Of a DNA stretch of 47,944 nt, positions 9,901 through 18,039 are shown piece by piece. Numbering within the stretch: position 1 is the first letter of the stretch; every line of letters begins with the position of its first letter. Both the position numbers and the translations under genes were made by a program. Under the pieces are notes generated by a model, which ran no database searches, was not told where the DNA came from, and worked only from the letters and a program-made list of their open reading frames with translations. The DNA lies in the NCBI GenBank assembly GCA_964435595.1, contig CAYSZV010000017.1:1-47944 (forward strand), read 5' to 3'. The DNA is from Izemoplasma sp964435595. GTDB lineage: Bacteria; Bacillota_I; Bacilli_A; Izemoplasmatales; Izemoplasmataceae.

Positions 9901-11653
9901 CACTGGCTTTGCTAACACCTACTTCTCCAGATACTTCTACACCTTTGAATCGTTTTCCAGTATAGTAGCTCCAAGCAACTGTCGCATCAAAATCACCAAT
10001 TTGAATTTTCTTACCGAAAATCCAACTTGACCCTTCAATTTCTAAATACTTTTGATCAATTGATAATTCCATCTCAGCCTCTGCTTGCCACAAAGCAAAT
10101 CCTGCGCCTAATTCATACGACGTGAATTGTGCTCCCACTTCATATGTATTTGGAATACGGTATCCACCACCAATATTGTCAATATAAATAAGTCCTCCAG
10201 GTAAAGGAATTCCTTTGCCTGGTAAATTAATACGAACATTTCCTCCAATTACTTCCATGTTTTTATCAAAATAAATACGGAATCGTAGCGGGAATGTATC
10301 TGGAGGATTAAAAGATCCCATATCTGCAAACTGGGCATAGCCACCAAAATCATCAGGATTAAAGTTAAATCGAATCGCTTCTGATTTATAAGTGTTTATT
10401 CTTAATATTTGATCCGTAAGAGAAGTAGCGGCACTCCCATAATCGATACGGATTGGATCAATTGAGACATCTCTTCCAAAGAAATCAAATCCAAAGCCAA
10501 TATAAAACGCCCCATTCAATCCTCCTGTGAAGTTCAATCCATCGCTATTATATGTCACATTTCTCAACGAGTATCCGAAACTATCATTGGTATCTAATTC
10601 CACATTAACTGTACCTAAAAGGCCAGTAGGATCTGCACCTGTGATGGTATTCATCAACGATTGAAATTCAGACTCTTGTATGGTCCAAAACGAAGGAGAA
10701 ACAGATATTTTAGGATATTCATTTGGAGTTACTTGTCCGTTTGAATAATCGTTATAAGTACGAATCCATGTACCTTCATTATGTAAGTTATATGAAAGTC
10801 CATTAACTCGATCAATATAAATTTTATTATGCTCAGGATCAACACTTTGAATGGTTGCTAGATTATCTCCATCATCAGAATTACCTGTAAATCGTATTGT
10901 TTGTCCAATTAAGGCATCGGATGGTCTTCTGTCTGTGTATATCACACCAAATGTAGCATCACTACTTAATCGAGACTCAAATGTTCGAAACATAATTTCC
11001 GTTGAACGGAAGGTAATCCCTGCATCATCCATAACCGCATCAATTACACTGCCATTATCAAATCCATGGAAAAAGACAAATTCAGCGTTTTCTTTTGAAA
11101 GTGTATAGTTGTCTAAGTTCAAAGAAAAGTTTCCCTCTTCTCCAACTCCGTTTTCAGTTTTCAGTTTATCTCCATCTACACCCGTTTCCACATAAATAAT
11201 ATTTGGATTTAAGACATCTTCTCCGATTTCAACCATCCAAGTACCGTCTACATTTCTATACGTAATGTAGTCGACATCTTTTACTCTCATAATAGAATTT
11301 CGATCAGGGTAGAAATCAGCCGTAGAAAAAGCCCCAGATACTCTACCAGCTTCTGGAGAAATAAAGACAAACTTTGCCCCATATTCGTTATCGCGAACAA
11401 TAAATTTATAGTAATCGTCACCCTGTTCTACAAGATCACATCCAAGCATATAAAAACTAAGTTTTTCATCATCCATAACAAACTCAGTGCTTCTTGTGAT
11501 TACTTTCAAATCCATTTCATAATCCATGTTTTCAAGTCCAATCACATTATATGATCCGATTATTTCTTCTGTATCTGAAAATACATTTTCTGTCATCCCT
11601 AAGGCAGTAAATATCATTATCAAAGATAAGCCAAAACTCACAATCCTCTTCAT
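6989..11653 (-). CDS. Very large exported surface protein, membrane-anchored at the C-terminus
   Basis: A 1554-residue protein. It has a signal peptide (MKRIVSFGLSLIMIFTALGM) and a long beta-rich ectodomain without a recognised enzyme motif. Near the C-terminus are two Ig/HYR-like modules containing paired cysteines (LPTCSATD...MEC and LPTCIGSD...EVLC), then a short Cys pair (ENCQDGYHLEGIDC), a hydrophobic anchor (VGLIISVISGGVIVIGGGVV) and the basic tail KKIRI. No LPXTG is visible. The cysteines are spaced as if they form disulfides, notable for a Gram-positive-type surface protein. AGGAGGAAGAG before the ATG fixes the start. It may act as an adhesin or scaffold, but that is a guess from architecture. 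Confidence 0.88.
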   Translation of the reverse strand: MKRIVSFGLSLIMIFTALGMTENVFSDTEEIIGSYNVIGLENMDYEMDLKVITRSTEFVMDDEKLSFYMLGCDLVEQGDDYYKFIVRDNEYGAKFVFISPEAGRVSGAFSTADFYPDRNSIMRVKDVDYITYRNVDGTWMVEIGEDVLNPNIIYVETGVDGDKLKTENGVGEEGNFSLNLDNYTLSKENAEFVFFHGFDNGSVIDAVMDDAGITFRSTEIMFRTFESRLSSDATFGVIYTDRRPSDALIGQTIRFTGNSDDGDNLATIQSVDPEHNKIYIDRVNGLSYNLHNEGTWIRTYNDYSNGQVTPNEYPKISVSPSFWTIQESEFQSLMNTITGADPTGLLGTVNVELDTNDSFGYSLRNVTYNSDGLNFTGGLNGAFYIGFGFDFFGRDVSIDPIRIDYGSAATSLTDQILRINTYKSEAIRFNFNPDDFGGYAQFADMGSFNPPDTFPLRFRIYFDKNMEVIGGNVRINLPGKGIPLPGGLIYIDNIGGGYRIPNTYEVGAQFTSYELGAGFALWQAEAEMELSIDQKYLEIEGSSWIFGKKIQIGDFDATVAWSYYTGKRFKGVEVSGEVGVSKASVELIVELTFKVKRYKSDGETKTYVGGKGEASIEAFGYTFAGVSVSANTSRFKAGVKVPILGYKSVYVKYADVVRNITSLSPPEGIESSYSLNNEIDYYGVASYYDKIGNYIILVPEATRLEHYSSPEYMLNTITLSNNIVEGAIVIDYTGDLDDISVTLPNGTTKDVLIAEESMTYDSDYLYAMDYEISDTTRQLYIQLDSPLIGDYDVDTGDTVISEINLYEITQIPNAELFDVSVSSDIATLEWELNEDIDNTKYHLTLQEVNDQDEVVEEYLLYEDYINELEEEFEIYVPEQAIVENGLERTLDMLLPDYLPDGSYRFVLEPVLVNGEDETFPGEMVYSSMFVIDNPEGVPQTTLLTSDYIGDGLSEIQFTNVVDATGYEIIFTDSSGIVETISMTSADLVANGNIDGGTITVTLSLDQEASADYYLSNLIYEQPYTYVINTIKEVVEVASDEYDPINGYLVIENIMLVQDGSVLYITESNASSITFKEYNKIQVSANLESGTYVQDTGVVNEDIVLTTEYEYDPEDDTVDIEYLTINVPDQVYSMPGLSQLEFSPDQEIKEFGIKIQGPQGEILFDLPVIQMSLYQDYATYLAFYSQLMTLSSQYTTDQINVFIQLYNDDVFSFSGNAISIDLNAIIESGLMDDFDDGIYTIHVDMYNANGDHSPADFSVRITDFIPGVFIESIIKNGDYYYVNGLVNGATSLTLNDVNASVVDGYFEAIIPITESSIDYALFSLFNTQFTGTIVLNDDLNVPLITLSNTDDITITEGMEYTLPTCSATDIETQDMECIVTGESEITDNPGIYLITYSAIDDYGNQAEDIVIRLEILDDTSIPTVTLSSYENITITIGDSYDLPTCIGSDEIFGEVLCDISYSPVIDDTEEGVYTISYSVTDINGNTSEAVEIILTINEQEIDPVENCQDGYHLEGIDCVEDESPSNVGLIISVISGGVIVIGGGVVLLYFKKIRI

Positions 11654-11722
11654 ACTCTTCCTCCTTGCCTATTTTATTATATTATATCAAGATATAATCT
11701 CCATTTCCATATGAATTTATGT

Positions 11723-11754
11723 AAGAAAAAAACAGTCCCAAATCATAGGGACTG
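11723..11754 (-). terminator. Terminator after the decayed EAL fragment
   Basis: CAGTCCC (11733-11739) pairs with GGGACTG (11748-11754). On the minus strand the stem is followed by TTTTTTCTT. It lies directly after the stop of the EAL remnant, as if it once ended the full gene. Confidence 0.75.
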
Positions 11755-11946
11755 CTAGTTATATTTTTTTAGTAGTTCAACAAAGACTTCAAATTGTATT
11801 GGTCTTGAATAAAAATACCCTTGAATTCCATCGACATTTCATGTTTTTAAATACTCGACTTGGTATTTTGATTCTAACCCTTCAGAAGAAATTTTCATAT
11901 TCAATTGTCTTGAGATAGACAGTAATGAATCATATCTCCATCCAAA
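11755..11946 (-). pseudogene. C-terminal remnant of an EAL-domain (c-di-GMP phosphodiesterase-type) gene
   Basis: This fills most of the 328-base gap between the 1554-residue protein gene and the GtrA-like gene. One minus-strand frame reads ...SLLSISRQLNMKISSEGLE, then SKYQVEYLKT, a TGA (11839-11841), then NVDGIQGYFYSRPIQ and a normal TAG end. This is the tail of an EAL domain: the AEGVE-like block followed by QGYxxSxP. A TAA stops the frame about 20 codons upstream of the EGLE block, and the catalytic EAL, DDFG-type and ExK motifs are gone, so it cannot make an active enzyme. The TGA stands where other EAL proteins may have Trp, so it may be a simple TGG to TGA change. Confidence 0.75.
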
Positions 11947-11981
11947 TTAGTATCGTATCGGACATTCTATTCACACACTAC

Positions 11982-12434
11982 CTATTCATTTGGTAGTTTA
12001 TGTTCAATTATTGCTGTATTTATTTGATTCTTATAAACGAAATATTTTGTATAAAGAAACTCAGATAGTAAGTTGGTAACCATTGTTCCACCTAAGACGA
12101 TATATTCGTTCCATCCAATTTCTGTTAGACTATCTCCCCACCAAGTAGATAATGGTGTAAAAATCAAGTAGAATATAGCAACCTTTGTCATTGCAATTGG
12201 GATATTTGCAGCAGATTTGAATGTAAACTTACGGTTTAAAGTAAAATTCCATAATACCGATAATGTTAAGGCAATTAAATATGCATACTTATATTCAAAC
12301 TTTATCACTTCATTCAATAAAGTAAATGAAAGAGCTTGAATAATTCCTGCTGATACGGAGAAGAAAAAGAATTTGATCATATGTTCTCTGTCCTCATTGG
12401 TTTTTAAATCTGTCATGTTATCACCATTTTTCAT
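11982..12434 (-). CDS. GtrA-like small membrane protein
   Basis: A 150-residue protein with four predicted membrane helices (about residues 20-40, 48-65, 80-98 and 110-130) and the GtrA-family signature in which helix 2 is followed by NFTLNRKFTF (usual form: W-N-F-x-x-N-R-x-x-T-F). GtrA-like proteins are thought to move lipid-linked sugars across the membrane or to support glycosyltransferases. Here no glycosyltransferase is adjacent; the upstream neighbour is a PlsC-like acyltransferase. The start with AAGGTAAG was kept; an in-frame ATG six codons later is a possible alternative. The substrate is unknown. Confidence 0.8.
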   Translation of the reverse strand: MKNGDNMTDLKTNEDREHMIKFFFFSVSAGIIQALSFTLLNEVIKFEYKYAYLIALTLSVLWNFTLNRKFTFKSAANIPIAMTKVAIFYLIFTPLSTWWGDSLTEIGWNEYIVLGGTMVTNLLSEFLYTKYFVYKNQINTAIIEHKLPNE

Positions 12435-12521
12435 TATTCTTACCTTATAATATTGTATTTTTTCTTACTCTAATTACTAAAAAAAATAGAGTAACAAAAA
12501 TAAACAGCTTTTGGTATGTGT

Positions 12522-13769
12522 TTATCTGAGTTTATATAGTTCTTCTGTCGCAAAATGAAACTTTGTGACTGAGTATGTTTGATCTTTTGGATAGACATAA
12601 AATGTTTCATCTTTTGTAGAAAAGCTAATTCCATCACCTCTACCAAAATAGTCATATTCAATATGAACACCAAAATTCGCTTTGACAGGCTTTTGAATTT
12701 CAAATCCATTACCTTTTAACGTGTATCCATCTTTGTTATGAGTTAAGGTTCCTGATCCAACTCGATAAAATCCAGTACTATTTGGTAACATATCAATCTC
12801 AACTTCCAAAGTGATGTCATATTGATTGTTCAATATTTGTCTCTTTATCATTTCTCTTTGCCACTCAAACCAATCAGGAATATGGGAAAAGATTGTTTCA
12901 CCATTCGTATTTTCGAGTCTCCCTAATGTATCCATCTCATAGGTAACATCGCATTTCTTGCAAAATAAGGTATTATCCTTGGAATCCATTTGATGTTCGG
13001 TTTCACAATGTGGACACATAAATAGAGGTTTATGAAGTCCTTCAGCACGAAATGATTCTTTGATATGAAGATCATTGTCCACTTGATATCGGTAATCATC
13101 ATATGTGAAAGCAGTGTTTATTATTTTTGTGATGTCTTGCACTGTTGTATCTTTAATCTGTTGTGGGGAAAGAATATAGGTCATATCTGTACTTGTTTTG
13201 ACTTTTCTATTCTTTAAATTCCAGAAAGGTTGGTATAAGTGATGACCATGGGAAACCAGTGTAACTACAGGATATCCAGTCATTTTAATCAATTTACTTA
13301 AGGCATCTGGTAGTTCGGAATTTGTACCAACCAGTGAGTATCTTGCCTCCGGATATATCTGACAAATCACTTTGTTTTCTTCAATGCTATGTCTGATTTG
13401 TCTCACAATCACACTATCACTGAAAAACTTCCTTTTTGCGAAACATCCAACGTTTCGCATAATCCCTTCTCTTCCAATAAATCCATCAACAGCTACAATA
13501 TATGTTGAACGTTTTGGAAATACAGCTCTTGTTGCGATTTTAAAATCTAAAAAACTGTTATGATTACATAACATGATAAAAGGACCCTTAACACCTTCCA
13601 TATTGTGTTTCCTAATCTTCGGCTTTACCTTAAAAGTTTCAGGAAATGCAAGTACCCACGCAAGTAGTTGTAAATACCACTTAGGCTTTTTAGGCATTGA
13701 TTGTAAATCGAATTGAGGCAAAGCTTTTACTTCGTCATATGACTTATAAACAATATCAGTTATTTTCAT
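12522..13769 (-). CDS. PlsC-like acyltransferase with a C-terminal zinc ribbon
   Basis: A 415-residue protein. Residues about 50-200 form a PlsC-type acyltransferase domain: the catalytic H-x4-D motif is in CNHNSFLDF, and the later YPEARYS block matches the E-G/A-R-S acceptor-binding motif. Such enzymes put a fatty acyl chain on lysophosphatidate or a related acceptor at the inner membrane face. Residues about 245-285 add CPHC...CKKC, a zinc ribbon not found in ordinary PlsC (about 240 residues), and about 130 further residues follow. The extended form is therefore unlikely to be the standard housekeeping enzyme, and its acceptor is unknown. AAAGGAC lies upstream. It is a single gene, 87 bases from the GtrA-like gene. 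Confidence 0.82.
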   Translation of the reverse strand: MKITDIVYKSYDEVKALPQFDLQSMPKKPKWYLQLLAWVLAFPETFKVKPKIRKHNMEGVKGPFIMLCNHNSFLDFKIATRAVFPKRSTYIVAVDGFIGREGIMRNVGCFAKRKFFSDSVIVRQIRHSIEENKVICQIYPEARYSLVGTNSELPDALSKLIKMTGYPVVTLVSHGHHLYQPFWNLKNRKVKTSTDMTYILSPQQIKDTTVQDITKIINTAFTYDDYRYQVDNDLHIKESFRAEGLHKPLFMCPHCETEHQMDSKDNTLFCKKCDVTYEMDTLGRLENTNGETIFSHIPDWFEWQREMIKRQILNNQYDITLEVEIDMLPNSTGFYRVGSGTLTHNKDGYTLKGNGFEIQKPVKANFGVHIEYDYFGRGDGISFSTKDETFYVYPKDQTYSVTKFHFATEELYKLR

Positions 13770-13810
13770 AAGTAAAGTCCTTTCTAAAGGTATGTGAATA
13801 GTATACCATT

Positions 13811-13841
13811 AAAAAACTCATCCAGATAGATGAGTTTTTTT
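13811..13841 (-). terminator. Terminator of the methyltransferase/MBL/membrane-protein operon
   Basis: AAAAACTCATC-cagata-GATGAGTTTTTTT is a strong near-symmetric stem, immediately downstream of the last gene of the minus-strand operon that begins at 16722. Confidence 0.9.
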
Positions 13842-13842
13842 G

Positions 13843-14169
13843 TTATTCGTCAAATTTATATAATGCGAAAGCAATAATAATACCATATATTGCACTTACA
13901 AGAAATCCTATTAAATCAAAATAAGCTGTTGCGCTATAGAACGTAAATCCAATAAACAGACCAACCAATGCTCCTCTAACAAGCAATCTCCAAAGCACCT
14001 TACAATTTGGTAATAATGCAATTACAAATCCCATTAAAAATCTGTTTAGCCAGAAACTGAATAAATATGTTCCATCCACTGCAGTTTCATATCTTGTTTG
14101 TGCGCCTATAATACAAACCACTCCCAAGAGTGAACCTAAGATAATTCCTATCATTAATCGTTTTACCAT
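13843..14169 (-). CDS. Small four-helix membrane protein, unknown function
   Basis: 108 residues from the ATG at 14169, chosen because GGAGGAG stands just before it and because an upstream in-frame ATG would overlap the previous gene with a basic, unlikely leader. The protein is nearly all membrane: helices at about residues 5-22, 42-54, 62-82 and 86-104 (MVKRLMIGIILGSLLGVV at the start). No family is recognised. It begins one base after the stop of the 218-residue membrane protein, so the two are translationally linked. Confidence 0.75.
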   Translation of the reverse strand: MVKRLMIGIILGSLLGVVCIIGAQTRYETAVDGTYLFSFWLNRFLMGFVIALLPNCKVLWRLLVRGALVGLFIGFTFYSATAYFDLIGFLVSAIYGIIIAFALYKFDE

Positions 14170-14170
14170 A

Positions 14171-14827
14171 TTACTCCTCCTTCTTGTTTTGTTGACGTAT
14201 ATATTTTTTCTTTTGTATTTGAAATTTAATCTTATCATTTATTAACTGTATCTTACCTCTACACAGATTATAATCTAAGATCAAATCATCCTTCAAGTCT
14301 TGTGCTGTAATTTGTTTTGATACAACAATCATCAACCCTACAAAACCCACTCCACCAATTAGAAATGTTATGAGGATACTTTGAAACATGTAATACCCAC
14401 CCAGAATTTTAGTAGATGTAATCTCTGAGAAAGAATCATAATGATTGATTGTATAATACAAGCCATTATCTGAGAAGACAAATCGCTCACTTCCTACATT
14501 ATCAATTGTCGCATTGATATAGACTTCTGTATATGTGTAACCTGTTGGTAATTTGACAGGATCTCTCGTGTTATCATACACATCGTATACAGACACTTCA
14601 TAAGATCCAGTAGGAGCACCTTGGGCTTTTGGAACATAATTACTAGGAACGTCATTATACTTCAGAATATAGACAGCTACATGATTGAAGTCCGTATATT
14701 CTTCGTTTTCTTTAACACGAACGTTTGCCCCTATTGTCGCTATCCATAAAAGTAGTAATACGATAAGGTAAAAATATCGAAATCGTTGTCTTACTTTATA
14801 ATCATCCAATTGATCTATCCATTTCAT
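14171..14827 (-). CDS. Membrane protein with two helices and an extracytoplasmic domain
   Basis: 218 residues: a first helix (FYLIVLLLLWIATIGANV, about 19-36), an extracytoplasmic stretch of about 110 residues rich in Tyr and Asp, a second helix (about 146-168), then a cytoplasmic tail ending in many lysines. The layout resembles the DUF3592 type but I cannot confirm it. GAGGGATA stands before the start. It lies 17 bases after the metallo-beta-lactamase-fold gene and 1 base before the small membrane protein gene. Confidence 0.75.
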   Translation of the reverse strand: MKWIDQLDDYKVRQRFRYFYLIVLLLLWIATIGANVRVKENEEYTDFNHVAVYILKYNDVPSNYVPKAQGAPTGSYEVSVYDVYDNTRDPVKLPTGYTYTEVYINATIDNVGSERFVFSDNGLYYTINHYDSFSEITSTKILGGYYMFQSILITFLIGGVGFVGLMIVVSKQITAQDLKDDLILDYNLCRGKIQLINDKIKFQIQKKKYIRQQNKKEE

Positions 14828-14844
14828 AGTATCCCTCGTTTTAA

Positions 14845-15951
14845 TTACAGATTAATTTTAATTTGATTATCATAGAATTTAGGGAAGATTGTTCCGTTAT
14901 GAAATACATCTCCATTACTGAATATTGTCATTGATTTTAAAGATAGATTTAAGTATTGGCTGTCTTCATTAATATCCCAAATTGTCGAATCTGAACAAGA
15001 TAAGAAGAAATCGGCATATGGTAAGTTCATTGAAAAGTGAGTGTTCGATCCATGAAATGGAATCTTAATTACTTTGTATGATTCATAAAATGCTTCTTTT
15101 GTGTTTAAAGATGTAATTACACTTCTAGTTATATCACCAGTGAATAAAATATTCTCGCTATGAAATACCAAAGAATTATTATTCATATATTTCCCAAATG
15201 CTTTGTTGATTGGATCAAAATCCAAATACTCTTCAATTCCTTTTTTCACTTGTTTTATATTGTATAAGATTTTATCAATTTCTCTGATTATATCTTTGGT
15301 AACTTTGTCATTGAATTTAAACTTAATATCCTCTTCTTGAATGTTTATTCCGTTCACATTTTTTGCATATTGATTTGCATACTGTGTGATTTTTTTAACA
15401 GCTGTTTGGTTGACGGATTGCTCCATTATTTTTATATATGAAGTTGCAATATTGAGAAGTTCCTTTGGAACAAGACCATCACATGACAAATCTGGATGAA
15501 GCACTGTGAAATCTCGAACATGAGAGATTTGATCTCCCTTGTTTAATAATTCAATATATCCATCTTTCTTAATAACTTTAGATACTTTCTTATATATTCT
15601 TAAAATGTTTTTAAGATAAATATTTATTTTTGTTTTAGATGGAGTATATGCATACAGTTTAATCAATTTCACCAATGCACTCTTTGACTTCTCGTGAAAT
15701 AAGTATATTGGAAAGCGACTCAAATAAATGGTATCAAAAACATCACCATATATATGGTCTAACCCTCTAATATGATCATCATGATAATGACTAATTAATA
15801 AATGACAATCAGAATACGATAAATCATTATTGATATCCACACTGTTTGAAATATCTTCTTTTTTTACACCACAATCTATTAACAGATTTTGATTACGGTC
15901 CGATAACAACACACAATCTGCTCTTCCTATATCATACAGTTTAATATTCAT
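14845..15951 (-). CDS. Metallo-beta-lactamase-fold hydrolase (ComEC C-domain-like)
   Basis: 368 residues with the metal-binding motif HYHDDH at about residue 55 (H-x-H-x-D-H) after a DCGVKK strand, and a second part with HSENILFTGDIT and the late FHGSNTHFS, matching metal ligands of the fold (D in GD, H in HGS). The sequence order resembles the soluble ComEC-type hydrolase group. There is no signal peptide and no competence channel domain, so it should act in the cytoplasm; its substrate could be a nucleotide, nucleic acid or other phosphodiester. About 100 residues of helical insert separate the motif blocks. It follows the methyltransferase gene at 15 bases. Confidence 0.82.
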   Translation of the reverse strand: MNIKLYDIGRADCVLLSDRNQNLLIDCGVKKEDISNSVDINNDLSYSDCHLLISHYHDDHIRGLDHIYGDVFDTIYLSRFPIYLFHEKSKSALVKLIKLYAYTPSKTKINIYLKNILRIYKKVSKVIKKDGYIELLNKGDQISHVRDFTVLHPDLSCDGLVPKELLNIATSYIKIMEQSVNQTAVKKITQYANQYAKNVNGINIQEEDIKFKFNDKVTKDIIREIDKILYNIKQVKKGIEEYLDFDPINKAFGKYMNNNSLVFHSENILFTGDITRSVITSLNTKEAFYESYKVIKIPFHGSNTHFSMNLPYADFFLSCSDSTIWDINEDSQYLNLSLKSMTIFSNGDVFHNGTIFPKFYDNQIKINL

Positions 15952-15966
15952 AATGTTTCCTCCTAC

Positions 15967-16722
15967 CTATTTATTGTTCTTTGCGACCAAATAAAACCTA
16001 TGCTCTAACGATTCAAAATAGCCGTTTTTTTCTATTAACTGATCAATTTCACACAGTTCTTTATAACATCGTTTCACTGAAAACTCTGGGAACTCCCATT
16101 CAATGATTTTCGCCATAAATATAACACCTTCAATTGTTTTATATCTTGAATACAATTTTCTCTCATCTGATTGAAGGAGTGTAAATCCACATTCCCTAAA
16201 CTTTTCGATTTCCTTTGAAAGAGTAAATGAATCAAAGTCACTTTCTCTCCAGGGAGTTAGTTTATCGCTCAATGGTTTATTATTATATGATCCAACTTGT
16301 TGGGTAATAAAAATACCATCTTTTTTTAATACCCTCTTTATTTCACTTGGAATGTAAGATCCGTGTCGATTGATAATCATTTCAAATGAGTTATCTTCAA
16401 AAGGAAGGGGATTTTCTCCAAGTGAATTTCTAACGTATATTCCCAAAGGGGAAAGTCGTTCTTTGCACAAAGCATAGTTCGGTGGATATCCTTCTGTGGC
16501 AAATGTATTTTCATATGGATGTGACAAAGAGAGAAGAAATTCTCCTCCACCAGTCTCCATATCTAGTAACTTGTCTTCTTTTCGCAAATAGGTTCGGATA
16601 ATGTCTTTGTAATCCCATGGCATAGGTTCTTCCATGACTTTGTCAGATAAAAACGAGAAATCCCAACCGATCATAATTGCTTTGCTTTCATACTTCTTAT
16701 ATACATCAAACTTGTCCTTCAT
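15967..16722 (-). CDS. SAM-dependent methyltransferase
   Basis: 251 residues with a class I methyltransferase fold: LLDMETGGGEFL (motif I, glycine loop), a charged residue after TFATE (motif II), PFEDNSFEMIINRHG (motif III/IV) and LKKDGIFITQQVGSYN (motif V). It resembles Methyltransf_11-type proteins that modify small molecules or metabolites. No substrate can be inferred. It is the first gene of an operon with a metallo-beta-lactamase-fold hydrolase and two membrane proteins. TAAGGAG stands before the start, and an extended -10 lies upstream. Confidence 0.85.
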   Translation of the reverse strand: MKDKFDVYKKYESKAIMIGWDFSFLSDKVMEEPMPWDYKDIIRTYLRKEDKLLDMETGGGEFLLSLSHPYENTFATEGYPPNYALCKERLSPLGIYVRNSLGENPLPFEDNSFEMIINRHGSYIPSEIKRVLKKDGIFITQQVGSYNNKPLSDKLTPWRESDFDSFTLSKEIEKFRECGFTLLQSDERKLYSRYKTIEGVIFMAKIIEWEFPEFSVKRCYKELCEIDQLIEKNGYFESLEHRFYLVAKNNK

Positions 16723-16753
16723 ACCATTCTCCTTACAGAGCGAATCTATATTA

Positions 16754-16759
16754 ATTATA
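16754..16759 (-). promoter_or_regulatory. Extended -10 promoter of the methyltransferase operon
   Basis: On the minus strand ATGC-TATAAT gives a perfect -10 with TGn extension, about 30 bases before the ATG. No clear -35 at 17 bases. Confidence 0.6.
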
Positions 16760-16793
16760 GCATGGTTTTTCCTTGATTTCTAATGTGATTATA

Positions 16794-16825
16794 AGAAAAA
16801 GAGCATTCCCAATCGGGAGCGCTCC
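16794..16825 (-). terminator. Terminator of the YcaQ-like gene
   Basis: GAGC-a-TTCCC-aatc-GGGA-gc-GCTC forms a stem with small bulges. On the minus strand it is followed by TCTTTTTCTTA. It overlaps the end of the glycosylase gene closely. Confidence 0.7.
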
Positions 16826-16827
16826 AC

Positions 16828-17973
16828 CTATAATTCTATTACATATTTCTCAAAATGCTTGATTGCTTCTTTAATCATTTTACCAATATATTTGTCCCCC
16901 TCAAATTGGGGTTCTCTCCAAATCTTTAATACTTCTAACTTGTCATTCTTTCTATGTTGTTTGAATTCTATTCTTCCCACAAAAGTTGATTTATATAAAA
17001 GTGGCAGAACATAATATCCGTATTCTCTTTTTACAACTGGTGTATAGACTTCCCAACGATATTTGAAATCGAATAAGTTCTCAATTAGATCTCGATCCCA
17101 AATTAAATTATCTAAAGGGGCAATGATTGAGACTTTTTCAATCAATTGATCTTCTAATATACCAGTTGGACGATACAGTATGTCTTTAAAGCCTTCTATC
17201 ATAACTTCTTCTATCAAACCTTTTTCAACAAGAATAGGTAAATACTTATCTCTTATTTTTTTATTATTGATGTACGGTCCGGAGATGTGAACACCACTTC
17301 TATTGCGAAAAAGTCCCAATGATTCAATTCTTCTTAACAAATAATATTCAATAAAATCTTCTTCTGATTGAAACGGGCTCTTCGCTAGTGATAAATTTCC
17401 AATCAGATTTTCCATTAAATCATATTGTTTTTGTGTGTTTCTTCTCGCCTTAACACCAATTTCACCTCTATGAAACAAGCAATCTAACGCTGCACTAGAA
17501 GTTTTTGTGGATCCCCACTGATGTTTGTGAGATGCCCCAAATCTTATTTCACTTGAATACGTCGGGCCATTCTCAATAATATATTGCTTTACCTCATCCA
17601 TACTCTCCAAAGCATCTAATTGTAACCGATACTTTAAGGTATTCTTGTGAGCTTCAAATCTCCACTTTCTTATATGCTCCATTTTCGGATAATCCTCTGT
17701 CAGATAGACTGCCATCATTTTATCCCAACCATCAATTACTGTGCGATCTTCATATAACATTTTATTGAGCAATGCTTTCCTATAATCTAGAACCCTTGCC
17801 TGCATCACCAAATCCGTATTTTTACCAACTACGTCTAATGGATCATATTGAATGGAATGGAGTCGATTCATAACACAAAGAACTCCTTCTTTTCCAGAAA
17901 AACTAGAAGTTGTGTTAATCATTTGATATGTTACTAAAAATTCTTGAGCTTCTTGTTTTGTGAGTTCTATCAT
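16828..17973 (-). CDS. YcaQ/AlkX-family DNA glycosylase (HTH_42 winged-helix protein)
   Basis: 381 residues from the ATG at 17973, chosen because AAAGGAGATTATT precedes it; a longer frame to 18060 has no binding site and would overlap the promoter. The family unwinds or unhooks bulky DNA adducts and interstrand crosslinks as a monofunctional glycosylase. In SIQYDPLDVVGK the sequence Q-Y-D matches the Q-Phi-D catalytic motif of the YcaQ/AlkX branch, as opposed to QPhiQ of AlkZ. Three winged-helix segments follow, including the SEIRFGASHKHQWGSTKTSS region. It is a single gene, divergent from the membrane-GNAT protein, with its own promoter and terminator. Confidence 0.87.
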   Translation of the reverse strand: MIELTKQEAQEFLVTYQMINTTSSFSGKEGVLCVMNRLHSIQYDPLDVVGKNTDLVMQARVLDYRKALLNKMLYEDRTVIDGWDKMMAVYLTEDYPKMEHIRKWRFEAHKNTLKYRLQLDALESMDEVKQYIIENGPTYSSEIRFGASHKHQWGSTKTSSAALDCLFHRGEIGVKARRNTQKQYDLMENLIGNLSLAKSPFQSEEDFIEYYLLRRIESLGLFRNRSGVHISGPYINNKKIRDKYLPILVEKGLIEEVMIEGFKDILYRPTGILEDQLIEKVSIIAPLDNLIWDRDLIENLFDFKYRWEVYTPVVKREYGYYVLPLLYKSTFVGRIEFKQHRKNDKLEVLKIWREPQFEGDKYIGKMIKEAIKHFEKYVIEL

Positions 17974-18000
17974 AATAATCTCCTTTATTTTTCTATACTC

Positions 18001-18006
18001 ATTATA
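18001..18006 (-). promoter_or_regulatory. Extended -10 of the YcaQ-like gene
   Basis: On the minus strand TGT-TATAAT, 27 bases before the ATG at 17973. The -35 at 17 bases is poor. Confidence 0.55.
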
Positions 18007-18039
18007 ACATATATAATTTGATAATCTCTCAGATTTAAT

